DNA of 64,000 bases from Calendula officinalis (taxonomy: Eukaryota; Streptophyta; Magnoliopsida; Asterales; Asteraceae): NCBI GenBank assembly GCA_963853835.1, contig OY970820.1:17039373-17103372 (forward strand), written 5' to 3'. The position numbers were made by a program, and so were the translations under genes. Positions within the stretch are counted from its first letter, which is position 1; each line of letters opens with the position of its first letter. Positions 13,425 through 24,593 of this stretch are shown here, in pieces. The notes below the pieces were generated by a model. That model had not been told where the DNA came from. It searched no databases and was given only the letters and a program-made list of their open reading frames with translations.

Positions 13425-14782
13425 GGCAGATATATACTTCAGTGCAATGACCAAATTTTAGTATCTGAAAGCTGTAATAATTATTTTTTAAATAATTACT
13501 CAAACGTTAACCTTAGTTTATTAAAAAATAAAATAGTCTCGTCGAAATTAATGTTGATCGAGCGGCAACCGCTGGTGCAGTATAGTCCAGAGTTGAAACT
13601 GGCTAACATAGGGCAAGGGTCCTGATCGTAATCTAATTTCAATAATTTTTTACATAGGTTAGTTTCTTTTATTTTAGAACATCTCGCTGAACCTACCCAA
13701 TGCTTGACCCATTTGAAAATAAAACTCATGAAGTGACAAATGGTGAATATGTGAAACTTTGGTATTGCAAAAACTGATACAGGAAGCACTATGGTGGACA
13801 TAAACATTTTTCAAATGATCATAACTTGAGATATATAAGAAACTATATTACACCAAAATGCATTCGGGCGAAACATAGACACAATCATATTAAGTTATAA
13901 TTTGAGCTTTTAGCGGTTCAACAACCGAGTTGAGTTATTCAAACAAAATCATTCACATAAACATAAGACTGCCACGTGATGACAAATGTAATACCTCCCA
14001 CAAAGCTACCACACTTGAAAATTTCACACAGATACAATATCCTGCAGACACCATTTCAGAAAGTAGGTGAGCTCAAAATAATACTCCTAAAATGTCTCAA
14101 AACTACACGAATTCATCAAACTTATGGACCAAAATCAACCTCGTGACAGTTGCAACTACCAAAACAAACAAAAAGTTATAGCTATCAAAATGGACTGCCA
14201 CCTAAAGAATATTTTTACACATAAAATTTTAGTAATGATCCCTCAACTTTATACTGATTTGCAAAATGACCCCATAACTTTTTACACATAAAATTCCTTA
14301 AAAATATTTTTATGTTAGAATTTATATTCTAATGTTTTAGAATGAACAAATAAATAAATTTGTTATTTGTTTCACGTAATATACCTTTTTCTCAATAAAC
14401 TGTTATTTTTTTGTGTGTTTCTTTATTTCTTGGTAGCTACAAAATTTAAATAAATTTTATACAGTAACTAATTAAAAAGTAATAAATGGAAATGCTTAAT
14501 TTTGTATGTTTGAGAAAGAGTTTTGCAGATATTCGTATAATTTTCAAAGTATATGTTCCGAAGGAGATGTTATCTTTTTTACTTATATAATTGTATAGTT
14601 TGATTAAGTTTTTATTTTGCAAAAGTAACACTTTTGCAATGTTCTATTAAAATCTACAATTAATAAAATTTGTACTTTACAACAAAAAATGTGTTATTGT
14701 CAAGTGTTGCAACCAAAGTCCGCGATAATTAACCCTCGGTTTAGACATTTAACAAATGGTCAAACACGAGGTCAATTGCAAA
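13425..14782. other. Intergenic, downstream of EULS3 copy 1
   Basis: AT-rich, with no exon-like sequence or repeat recognised. The part next to 14783 is expected to hold the 3' UTR of the lectin gene. Confidence 0.4.
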
Positions 14783-15954
14783 TTATTGAAAAATATTATC
14801 AATTAAAGTTTGAGACTTACAGTAAGGGGCCATGGTCCACCTTTGATTACTGTCTTTCTTCCATTCCCACAGCACAATTTTGGTGCCATCATGCACACCA
14901 CCATGGTTTTTGTCACCATTAAATGCATCAACATTAAGTCGAATATTGTTCACCATTCTCACTGCCCTAAAACCATCACCTAAGTCCTTGCTTTCAGTCC
15001 AAAGAACAGATTCATCAAGTTTATTAGGGTTGTATTCTGTCAGTTGAACCTGAAAAATATTTTACAAAATTGGAACTCAAAACCGAATCAATAATCAAAT
15101 TGAAACTCAAATAATAATTTAGCCGGATTAATAATCAAATTGAAACTCAAATGATAATTTAACCGAATCAATAATCAAATTGAATCTCAAGTTTGTAAGT
15201 ATTCTGTGAGTTTATAAGTATCAGCATGTTATTTTAACAATAGCAAAAATTATAAAAAGAAAAGTTAATTACATACAGGGTAAGTGGCACCAATGGAGTG
15301 TTTCATGGCTTGACCAGTGGCTTTGTTGACCAAGGCAAAAGAGGGAAAGCCCTCTTCATCCTTCACTCTTGTGCTAAATTTCAAATCTTTAACCCAATGC
15401 TGTTGTTTCAAAGTCAAACCGAAAGTCAACAAATTGATTGGATTGCTGTAATCCTGGAAATTGAAAATAAATGAAGAATTAAAAGTTACCTGATGAGGAT
15501 CGGAAGGGTTTGATGGAGCAAGTATCACTTTACCATCACGGATCGTGAGAGCGTAATCGGTTTTAGCCTTGCAATAAACCCTAACTGTGGGTTTGTTGTC
15601 CGTGTAGCTTTCATGTTTTTTCTGGTGATCGTTATGGTGGTGATTGATGATCGGAGGTATGTGGTGGCTACTCTCGTGATAAACATGGTGGACAGGTGGC
15701 GGTGGAGGTGGACGGTAGTAATCCTCCGTGTACGGATGAGGGACATGAGGTGGTGGTGGTGGATGGTGGTAGTCAGCCGTGTACGGAGGAGGGATATGAG
15801 GTGGCGGAGGAGGGTAGTGCTCAACGTGGGGTGGAGGTGGTGGGTAGAAATGAGGCGGCGGTGGACCACCGACGTGGGGTGGAGGCGGGTAGGGTGGTTG
15901 TTCGTCACGGTGGTGGTGGGTGGTGTGGTGGTGATTCCGGCCGTATGGGTCCAT
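14783..15954 (-). CDS. EULS3: EUL-domain (ricin-B-like) lectin, copy 1
   Basis: Three exons on the minus strand: 15954-15490, 15399-15277 and 15049-14783, all with GT-AG borders and phase-0 junctions, 284 codons plus stop. Residues 1-119 are a proline- and histidine-rich linker with repeated PPPPPH blocks. From about residue 120 comes a single EUL domain (KPTVRVYCKAKTDYAL, then HWVKD, FALVNKATGQAMKHS, and the VLWT, DGTKIVLWEW and NQRWT signatures). EULS3 proteins are nucleocytoplasmic carbohydrate-binding lectins linked to ABA, drought and salt responses; they have the ricin-B fold but no toxic A chain. Intron 1 is 90 nt, has no in-frame stop and can be read through. The C-terminus is uncertain: PY(C) is followed by a T/GTAAGT donor-like site, so a final tiny exon may replace the last 11-12 residues given here. 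Confidence 0.9.
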
Positions 15955-16148
15955 TTCGTGAAAAGAAAGCTAATATAAATTGAAGTTGCACAAGCAAGTT
16001 TGATTTACATAGAGGGGATGATGCTAAGCTAACTTGTATACCATGCTTGAAAAGTTGTACGCTACTTGCCTTAGCTGGATTTTCTCTCGCCTATACTTAT
16101 TTTACTTCTATAAGATAATAATTAGTATAAATGTTACATTATTCAAAT

Positions 16149-16212
16149 ATACTTCCTCCATATCACAATAAGTGATATATTTAAAGTTTAACGATTTTTA
16201 AGATAAAAGTTT
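16149..16212. repeat. Truncated Stowaway-like MITE, left end
   Basis: Starts with CTTCCTCCATATCACAATAA after TA, close to the left end of the element at 50189. It stops at 16212, where a TTA plus a Harbinger-like terminus (GGCTAAACGGTATGGGCAAT, from 16214) takes over. No right half was found. It lies upstream of EULS3 copy 1. Confidence 0.5.
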
Positions 16213-16213
16213 A

Positions 16214-16461
16214 AGGCTAAACGGTATGGGCAATGCCCCGTTAGCGTGATGGTGAGGTGGCATGTCGGCCACGCCGTTAAGCATCCGGGAACACCGCCCC
16301 CCTACACGGCGTGGGGTGCGGTGGTGGAGACTCGTGGGCACACAAACATGACTTAACGTGGTGGAGGTGGAAGATTTTTGACCGTTGGGGGAGGGATTCG
16401 ATGGGTAACAGTCATATGACCAGAATTTGGGAGAAATCTGTACAAAAAATTAAAAAAATTA
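16214..16461. other. Possible Harbinger-like end and GC-rich segment
   Basis: GGCTAAACGGTATGGGCAATG resembles the right-end inverted repeat of the Harbinger element at 18716-20605 and follows a TTA. The next 200 bases are unusually GC-rich (CACGGCGTGGGG and similar). I could not find a matching second end; a hAT MITE interrupts this stretch at 16470. Confidence 0.35.
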
Positions 16462-16469
16462 CCTGCGCG

Positions 16470-17025
16470 TAGGGCTGTCGAAAATAACCAAAACCCGCTC
16501 TACCCGCCCGACCCGTTTTGAATTTGGGTAGATCGAGTCAGGTAGTTCGGGTAACGGGTAGAAACATTTGGGTATCGGGTAACCCGAATATAATACGGAT
16601 CGGGTATAAGGTAATATTTTAAGTTGGCGGGTATACCCGAAATAACCGAATTTTATTGTAAGGAATTTTTAAAGGTAATATTTTACACTTTTATAAATAA
16701 AATACGATTGTTATGTTTGAAGTCGTTTAATTTCATTTAAAAGTCAATGATAGAGTCTCATGTTGGTTAAAGTTTGGTAAAATTACAGACAAATATTGTA
16801 TATTAAGATCGGAATATAAACATTGTTGAACCGCTAATACAAGAGTGCAAATTCTCGGGTATTAGTGGATATACCCATACCTGACCCATTACCCGAACTA
16901 TCCATATCCAAATACCCGAATTTTAATTTGGTTTGGGTATTGGATATTTTTTATATTTGAAAAAACCCGAGCTACCCGACCCGAACTACCCGAAACCCGA
17001 AAGTTATACCCGATCAACACCCCTA
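16470..17025. mobile_element. hAT-like MITE, 556 bp, perfect TSD
   Basis: Flanked by a perfect 8-bp duplication CCTGCGCG (16462-16469 and 17026-17033), the hAT signature. The ends are TAGGGCTGTCGA on the left and, in reverse complement, TAGGGGTGTTGATCGGGTAT on the right. Inside are many ACCCGA/CGGGTA words around an AT-rich centre. No transposase frame is present. Confidence 0.88.
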
Positions 17026-17183
17026 CCTGCGCGCATGAAGATGAAGAAGACGAAGTGGAGGCTAAGAAGGAGACAAGAGATGAAAATTAGGTTTAAAATA
17101 AGTCTTTTTGGACTTTTTTATATTTTAAAAGAAAATTCATTTGGGCTTTTATTTTCCAAAAAAAATCTTTTGGGCTTAAGCAT

Positions 17184-17228
17184 TAGAGATGCAAACGGGT
17201 ACGTGTAGTAGCGGGTACTGCAAAACCC
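17184..17228. repeat. Truncated hAT-like MITE end
   Basis: Forty-five bases nearly identical to the first 45 bases of the MITE at 20801-21329, starting TAGAGATGCAAACGGGTAC. It is cut off abruptly by the dispersed repeat copy B. Confidence 0.6.
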
Positions 17229-17535
17229 ATTAACAACCCAACCCAACCTAACTTTCTCAATAAAAAATAATTTCTCTCTCTTCCACCTACACAACCCAAT
17301 CAAACCTTTTTTTCACACCCATTAACAACCCAACCCAACTCAATCAAATTAACCAATCAAAATATTCCATATCTTATTACAAAATATAATAATAATAAAA
17401 ATGGGGTGGCCCTTATTGGTGACCTAGTCCTCTCCACCAACCTAGGTCACCTCTTTTGGTGGCCCTCTTCCTTTTTTTACCAATATAATATTAGGTGACC
17501 CAACCCTTATATTACCAATGGGAGTAACCTAATAA
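17229..17535. repeat. Dispersed repeat, copy B
   Basis: Same family as 2550-2860, including the AGGTCACCTCTTTTGGTGGCC inner inverted repeat and the GGTGACCCAACCCTT right part. It ends near CCAATGGGAGTAACC. Confidence 0.5.
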
Positions 17536-17552
17536 CCGGAATGCCTCCAATC

Positions 17553-18641
17553 TATCACGGCCCTCGGGACATCATCATCGTCATCATTATCTGTCTATTA
17601 TTATTATGACCTTATAGCTCCATATTTCTCAATTATTTAATCATTTCATCATCATATAAGCAATTCATTAAAAATCACATAAATAACTAAATTACTTATA
17701 GACTCGATAAAACGTTTAAACATAAAACATTTTCTAGCTATGTACCAAGTTTTGAAAGTTCACATGTACTCACCTTAGCCAAGCTTAACCAATGTTGTGT
17801 TTCTTGAACACAAATATCACTTCCCAAGATTCGAAAGCCTCAAATCCTTCAACCAATAACCTATTATCTAAACTAATACAAGGTTTACATCAATCATCAA
17901 TACTAACTATATATTCCCTGGCTAGTTAACTACTAGCATCATTTTCCCCCAAGTTACCAAACCCTAATTCCATAAATCTCCATATTTTCATAAATCTATA
18001 TTATGTATACATTTTCCTTGATAAAATACCATAGATCTAAGTCATACAACTTCCATTTAACCATTTAAGCACAAAACAAAGACTAGGGTTTGAGATTCTA
18101 AGCTTTCCCTACTTGAATCTAAGACTTACAACACAAGAGAGATGAAGATTTACCTTTGATCTTCAACTATAAGCAAGAATCTTCAAGATTTAGTGAAGAT
18201 TAAGCTCCAATCGCCACTTTATACTCAAAAATCGCCCACACAAGCTGAGAGGAGAAAACTAGGGTTTTAGGGTGTAAAAATTGAGATAAACCCGACTTTA
18301 ATGCTGGTGTCGGAATTCTTCGCGATCGTGAACTGGAGTTCGCGTCGCGAACTCCTTTGGACAAGCATAATTCGCGATCGGGAACTGGCCGGGAACTCTT
18401 CACGATCGATCACCAAATTCTCTGTCTCGACTTCACGAACGCGAACAGAAGTGCGCGCCGCTAACTTGCTACGCAACCCAGGCTGCACTTTTTCATCTAT
18501 GTCTCGACCCGGTTTCGTCCATAACTTTCTCGTACGATGTCCAAATGACACGAAACCAATTCCTACGTTATTTATATGATTTATCCACAATTATCATATT
18601 TTTGTACAATTTTACTTATTTACAATTTTCGGGTCGTTACA
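17553..18641 (-). repeat. Degenerate solo LTR, chromovirus type
   Basis: Read on the minus strand it starts TGTAACGACCCGAAAATTG, like the Ty3 LTR here (TGTAACATCCCGAGACC), and ends near GAGGGCCGTGATA. At 18305-18450 it carries the same kind of TTCGCGNNCGCGAA palindrome cluster as the Ty3 LTRs. No internal region or target duplication was found, so it is probably an old solo LTR. The left boundary is approximate. Confidence 0.5.
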
Positions 18642-18715
18642 TTCATATTACAGTTTTAATAATGTTTTATCATGCTTTTATAAATTAAATAAATTTTTTG
18701 CTAATAAGTTCTTTA

Positions 18716-20605
18716 GGCTGTGGTGTATGGGTACCACACCCCACACCACTTTTTCCTGCCACATCATTGCCACATCAGCAACCACACCACATCATCTTTA
18801 GGAAATACCCACCACACCACACCACACCATTTTATTTTCCATCTTATCATTTCATTTCCACTTATTTTTTAAACATAATATTAAACTTCCATTAAATTTA
18901 AATAACAATACATAAGATTAAAACTATAATACTTAAAATTTTAAAAAACTACAACACTAAAAATTTAAAAACTACAATCCTAAATCGCTCATGGATTTTC
19001 AGACCCTTTCATTCGCGGCTAGTAGATGTTCAAGATCTTCTTGCGGCATGCCTGGCGTCGGTTGCATATTCAAAATATTCATATTATTGATCATTCTTAG
19101 TTCGGTTGCAAGCGCCCTATCTCTTTCATCTTTCTCCTTCTACATTTGAACTTGTTGACGACACATCTCTAGGCACTCTTTCGTTGCCTCAACGTGATAG
19201 CTTAATCGTTTATTAATTTCTTCCCTATGCTTGCTTTTCGCTTCCATTTCCGCCGCATGCCTACCCGCTCGTTTAGCCTTGTCTCTTCCAATTGGTCGTT
19301 GAGGAGTTGGGGTTTCATCAATGTCATCGAATAGGTCATCTGGAATGTCATCATCCCATGCATTAAGGTCGATACGAGAACGACCATCAGGAACATTAAC
19401 CGATTGTGAACTTCTTGAGCGCTTCGATTGTTGTTGATCCTTAGTAATTGTCCCGATCCATTTTGGATCCTCTTTTAAAATCAACCAATGTCGATCTAGC
19501 TCAATATTATGGCCCTTTTTTTCAACTTTGTATTGTGCCTTGGCGGCCGCCAAAACATCAAACTCGGCCATTCCGCTACTTCTTTCCGACGAAAGTTTGT
19601 TGTATATACCACTAAATTTTGTTACCTTGTTGTTTATTTCACACCATTTGCTACTAAGATTATTGTCTTTTCGGTAGGGAGGGACTCCCATGAAGCTATG
19701 AAATTTATAAAGAATGGCTTCCCAATATTTTTTAATTCGCATGTCATTCCCATCTTTCTCATTTTTTGAAGTGCCACACCAAGCTCGGCACAACGCAATT
19801 TCCTCCTTTTCCGTCCATGGTATTTGTGTGTCTTCTTCCACAACTTCTTCCACAACTTCTTCTACAACTTCTTTTGCTTTCCCTTTCCCTTTCCATTTCC
19901 CCTTTGCTTGCTCCCCCCCCCCCCCCCCCCCCGCTTCTGGTTCTTGGGTAGATTGTGGTTGTTGTGTTTGGGTTTGATAGGGCGTTTGTTGAGAAAGTGT
20001 ATTTTGTTGAAAATATTGAGGTTGTTGAAATTGAGGTTGTTGAAAATTTTGTTGAAAATATTGAGGTTGTTGAAATTGAGGTGGGTGCAAATTGAGATAC
20101 GTTTTGTGAATATTGAGGTTGTTGAAATTGAGGTGCGTTTTGTGGATAAAATGGTGGAGGTGGGGCAACACCGGAATTTAGGATGTTGATATATTGATCG
20201 AAGCTGCCAAATCCAAGGTTCGGTGGTATATTTTGTTATGAAGGTTGGTTTGATGTTTGTGGAGGGTTGTTGTGTGGATCCATTGTAGAGAGGTTTGTAA
20301 AAATTGTATGTAAAAAATGATTAAAGTGTGAGTGTAAAAAGAGTAAAATTGTGTAAATATATAGGTAAAAAAATAAAAGATTTAATTTTTTTTATTAATT
20401 GTAATGGCATTATAGCCATTGGAGTCCCAACGACTCTTTTTTCCATCGAAAGCTCCACCATCCACGCCGTCCCGAGCCGTTGTCTGTCGCCTACCGTCTC
20501 CACGCCGTTGTGGGGGGGGGGGGGGGTGTTCCGGTCCCTTGCACGCTGTGGTCTATAGCCACACCACCACCCATGGCCACGTCATGGGCACTATACCGAT
20601 CAGCC
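18716..20605 (-). mobile_element. PIF/Harbinger element, Myb-gene only
   Basis: Flanked by the 3-bp duplication TTA (18713-18715 and 20606-20608). The imperfect inverted termini read GGCTGTGGTGTATGGGTACC on the left and GGCTGATCGGTATAGTGCC in reverse complement on the right. Autonomous Harbinger elements carry a DDE nuclease gene and a separate Myb/SANT-like gene; only the latter is present in these 1890 bp, so the element is non-autonomous. It contains a 20-base C run (19913-19932) and a 15-base G run (20512-20526). Confidence 0.8.
18999..20283 (-). pseudogene. Harbinger Myb/SANT-like protein, broken
   Basis: This is the Myb-like DNA-binding partner that in PIF/Harbinger elements helps the transposase recognise DNA; plant genome annotations often mislabel it NAM-like or GST-T3-like. 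The conserved part (PWTEKEEIALCRAW to KEDPKWI, about 19460-19830) carries a trihelix/SANT-type domain, followed by the NAM-associated C-terminal region and a helical tail. The natural start is probably the ATG at 20283 (MDPHNNPPQTSNQPS), but TAA follows as codon 16 (20238-20236). The Q/P-rich N-terminal part then changes frame near 20090, and a TAG at 19142-19140 precedes about 45 more plausible codons ending at 18999. The homopolymer run at 19913-19932 makes the frame in the glycine stretch uncertain. Confidence 0.75.
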
Positions 20606-20800
20606 TTAAAGACATATAATAAAAAATGTTAATTATATATATTTATACTTATATTAAAAATTCTAAATCTTCTCATTTATCACTTTTACCAAAGGTATAT
20701 ATGGTATAGCACATGAAGTATTATAGTTCATTAAATATCAAATTACACTAGTTAAGTAAAATTAACTCATTAAGTACATACCAACATATACCCCTATGAC

Positions 20801-21329
20801 TAGAGATGCAAACGGGTACGGGTAGTAGCGGGTACTACAAAACCCGTACACGTACCCGCTATTCACATACTCGTACCCGCCCCGTACCCGGTTAAATACC
20901 CATCGGGTTCGGGTAGAAAAATCCCCGCCGGGTACGGGTAACCCGACGGGTACCCGTTCAATAAAAAATTAAACAAAATAGCTAAAACATTTAATACTCT
21001 TAGTTCGTTCAGGCTTATTTCGTTAATACGTAACGGACTAACAGGAGACGAGCCAGATTTTAACCATTATTAAATTGGGCTATTGAGATATTAAGAGTTG
21101 GGCTAAGTTTGAGTAGTGATTAGTGGGCTAAACCTGTATTAAAAAAAATTACACATTAATATATATATTCGGGTCGGGTATAAACGGTGCGGGTATTATA
21201 AAACCAGTATCCGACTCGTACCTGCTCTCGGGTATGAAATTTAAACCCATCCATGACTCGTTACCCGTTTAGATGGGTAATACCAGCCCCGTAAAACTCG
21301 AATACCCGCGGGTTAAAGTTGCATCCCTA
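20801..21329. mobile_element. hAT-like MITE, 529 bp, perfect TSD
   Basis: Perfect 8-bp duplication CCTATGAC (20793-20800 and 21330-21337). The ends are TAGAGATGCAAACGGGTACG on the left and TAGGGATGCAACTTTAACCC in reverse complement on the right. The interior is rich in GGGTACGGGT and ACCCGTACCC words. No coding capacity. Confidence 0.88.
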
Positions 21330-21780
21330 CCTATGACATATTATAGAGAAAGCTTTTATCGGCTGTGAGGCTGAGGAAAACCGATGACCAAAATCTAGCG
21401 TCCGAACGAGAAACTTATTAAATAAATATAACATGATTTGTTGTTCAATTTTTTTTTGAACGGCTAATAACCCTTAATTCTATATCATTTTATTCACATC
21501 AGGACTTAGAACTCATAATTTTAAATAAGCAACACAATCTCAATGGTGCTTATGAAAGTGCATACTTCGCCACAATATAAGCAACACGATATTAATGGTG
21601 CTTAAAGAAGCGTTAATTCTTTTTTCTTCCTTTAAAGACTTAAAAATATTAACTGAATATACAGAAAGTGTCATTTACATTAAAAAGGACAAAAAGGTCA
21701 CAACTTATAGTTTTGATACAAATATCATGCCACAATTCATGATTTATCATCCGAGAAACGAACCTCGATATAAACAAATA

Positions 21781-21878
21781 CTCCATCCGTCCCAAAATTA
21801 TTGTCTACATTTGAAAATCACACAATTATTTTGGGATATTTAAAAAAGAAAACATGGATATAAATGAGACGGAGGGAA
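21781..21878. mobile_element. Short Stowaway-like MITE, 98 bp
   Basis: CTCCATCCGTCCCAAAAT at the left is mirrored by TGAGACGGAGGGAA at the right, with TA on both sides (21779-21780 and 21879-21880). Much shorter than the other copies, so probably an internal deletion form. Confidence 0.55.
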
Positions 21879-22466
21879 TAAGTATAAATTGTCTTTTAGA
21901 AACATTGCTATTATGAAATCTTACTAGTTATGAGATATCAAGGTATGACTCCTATATCACCATTTACTATCTCATTATACATTTATACACATAATTTATC
22001 AGTCATAATTACAAGATAAATGATATTTAGTTCTACTATTTGATCATAATTACCCCATACACAAGAGCTCCACTGCAATATTCTTAAAATAGGGAACAAT
22101 CATTAGAATAGATTTCCATAAATGACAACATATTTTTTTATTGTTGTTTCTGATATGTGGTACACATCCAACATATGTGTTTAAACACATGCAAAACCTT
22201 CAACTATCACTCCTAGGAAATAAAACTTCAATCAAATATTTCTATATTCTAATAAAAATGCGACATGCATGGATTATGTAAGATATTTATAACTGAAAGG
22301 TTTTTCCATCCCGTTGGAATAGAAAAATTAAAATGTCACTGCCTCCGGTCATCGCCAACATGATCCCGAGTGCCTCCAATTATCACCAACATATATCGCT
22401 TGATCGCCAACTTCTTCGATTCTAATAAACTGCTCAAAAAGTCAAATTAATTAAAAATTCAACTTC
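21879..22466. other. Intergenic, nothing recognised
   Basis: AT-rich, no exon-like frame and no repeat shared with other parts of the window. Confidence 0.4.
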
Positions 22467-23327
22467 TGTTCGAACAACGATTGTCAAACACGTGATGTGA
22501 ACCTTGGATCTCCCGTGATAACCACAGTGCAAACCCAACAAGTTCTTGGCGAACCTAGGGTGATCAAGGTTAAGTGTGAAAGTGAAAGCGAGAGTGTACG
22601 AACTCTGTGCTTTAGGCTTTCTTGGTCCGTTTCAGTGTGTCCTCGACAATGAGTTGGACCATGTATTTATATGGCAGGTATATGGAACGTTGGCTCATTA
22701 TGACTGCAATAAAGCGGTCATGAAGCGCTATTATGAGGACGTCAATGATCGTGTAACGCCTTACTATTATGACTGCAATAAAGCAGTCATGAAGTGCCAT
22801 TATGACTGGACGTCAGCCAATAAGACAGACGATGGCAACTTGACAGGCGCTGACCATTACCATTTGGACAGGTGCTGACCATTTGGACAGGCGCTAACAA
22901 CTTGACGGGCGCGCTGGCAATTTGACAGGCGCTGACCATTTGGACAGGCGCTGACAACTTAGACAGGCGCCGACAACTTGGACAGGCGCTGACAACTTTG
23001 ACAGGCGCTTACAACTTTGACAGGCGCTGACAACTTGGACAGGCGCTGACAACTTTGACAGGCGCTGACAACTTTGACAGGCGCGCTGACAATTTGACAG
23101 GCGCTGACCATTTGGACAGGCGCTGACCATTTGGACAGGCGCTGACAACTTAGACAGGCGCCGACAACTTGGACAGGCGCTGACAACTTTGACAGGCGCT
23201 GACAACTTGGACAGGCGCTGACAACTTGGATAGGCGATGACAACTTGGGCTTGGTTGTAGTAGCCCATCTTCATGTTTAGGTGATATTTACCTATACATA
23301 CATAGGTAATCCCTACTAACCTCATCA
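22467..23327 (-). repeat. 3' LTR of gag-only Ty3-type element
   Basis: The region to 23279 matches the right copy base for base apart from six changes; 23280-23327 has no counterpart there. Holds the 18-19-bp minisatellite. Frames seen in it (for example 22894-23328) are products of the repeat and not genes. Confidence 0.8.
22838..23245. repeat. LTR minisatellite, left copy
   Basis: About twenty units of roughly 19 bp based on GACAGGCGCTGACAACTTG, with variants ending in CCATTTG or AATTT and occasional GCGCGCTG insertions. The order of variants is the same as in the right LTR. Confidence 0.9.
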
Positions 23328-23396
23328 TGCCCCCGAGTTAGGATTTGCCAAAACAACCGTTTGCGAGTCGTAACTATCACGTAAGTCTTCTTCCGT

Positions 23397-23422
23397 TTTT
23401 TTTTTTTTTTTTTTTTTTTTTT
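23397..23422. repeat. Poly-T run, 26 bases
   Basis: Uninterrupted T run immediately left of the GC-rich repeat island, inside the gag-only element. On the element's own strand it is a poly-A run. Confidence 0.9.
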
Positions 23423-23424
23423 GA

Positions 23425-24075
23425 CCGGCTGTCAACCCTCACTGGCGGCAAGACCTGGACCGGCGGCAGCGGCACGTCCGGCTGTCTAGAGGCGAGACAA
23501 GCAGTTCGATCGCTATGCCGACGTTACAAGCATCGACAAGCAGTCTAGGGTTTATGGTTTAGCCTAGGTAGACCGGCTGTTCAGAGGCGAGACCGACGGG
23601 CGCAAGGGACCGGCGGTCAGGGTTGCGTGTGACCGGCGGCGGCAACAGACCGGCGGCAACAGCGGCCGGACCGGCGGCCGGCGAGCGAGATCAATTTTAC
23701 CGGCGGGGCCCATTTTTACCGGCGGTTTAGGCGGTTTAGGTTCGACCGGCGGTTAGGGCAGCGACAGGTTGACCGACGGCTAAGACCGGCTGCGGAAGTT
23801 TCACGAGAGGCAGGCAGACCGACAGTTTTAGGGTTGCGGTGGACCGGCGGTTGATAAGTGATGCACGAGTGGACCGGCTGCAAGCAGACCGGCGGTCGAT
23901 CGGTTGGCCGGCTGTCCAAGGCAGACCGGATACGGGCGGACGGCAATCACAAGTTGATTAATACCGGCGTCGTCGGCATCAGACCGGCGGCTTTAGTTAG
24001 ACCGGCGGTTTTACGGTTGGGTTTGGGGGACCGGCGGATTAGGGTATGTTCGGGCCGGCAGACTATTTTGTATGT
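23425..24075. repeat. GC-rich GACCGGCGG repeat island
   Basis: About 650 bp made of irregularly spaced copies of GACCGGCGG, ACCGGCTG and similar words, in strong contrast with the AT-rich surroundings. It sits between gag and the 3' LTR, where pol would be in a complete element. None of the frames through it resembles a known domain. Confidence 0.8.
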
Positions 24076-24593
24076 TGTAAATAATTAACTCCTTCCTAAC
24101 TGTAATTGTATGTTGTTTGCTGCAGGTTTTAGCTGAGTTGCTCGCTACCTTACAGGTACGTACTTGCTTGTCCATTGCTTTGCTTTGAAAAAATAATGTT
24201 TTATTGGATGATCAAGCCAATAACACATTTTTGTTTTTATCTTTTTATTATGGATGTTGTGTCCATGATACCGTCTCTGGTGTGCATGACAGTGTGTATA
24301 TTTGGTTGTTCGTATGACACTTTCTTGAGAGCCCATGATGCCTTTGTATGCCAATGACCTGGGTAGATTTGGGTATCTCTGATGTATGCTTCATATTGTG
24401 CCTGTGACACTGTGCCAATGGCACTTTTGTTGGTTAACCTTTACTTTGTTTACTCGCGAGGATTGTCGCTTCCCAGTGAGAAGTGCTTATCTTTTATCAA
24501 GTAGATTAAAAGACGAGTATGATTGTATGTTATTTGGCCAGACAAGGTTGTCTTTCTTGGCTTCATACATGTTGTATTGAACTATGTTCTTAG

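Noticed and set aside
14783..15954. Possibility that the ricin-B-like genes encode a toxin
   Set aside because: There is only a single EUL lectin domain with a Pro/His-rich linker. No N-glycosidase A chain or signal peptide is present, so these are ordinary plant cytoplasmic/nuclear lectins.
15525..15983. Several long frames overlapping EULS3 exon 1, two on the plus strand
   Set aside because: Shadows of the GC-rich proline/histidine-coding exon. The minus-strand EULS3 frame has the conserved domain and splice sites.
22838..23245. Regular short repeats resembling a CRISPR array
   Set aside because: Units are contiguous with no unique spacers, the same array is in both LTRs, and the sequence is a plant nuclear one. 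It is a minisatellite.
22894..23328. Repetitive 144-codon frame with SACPSCQRLSKLSAPV repeats
   Set aside because: A product of translating the 19-bp minisatellite. It is open in more than one frame and has no start or splice context.
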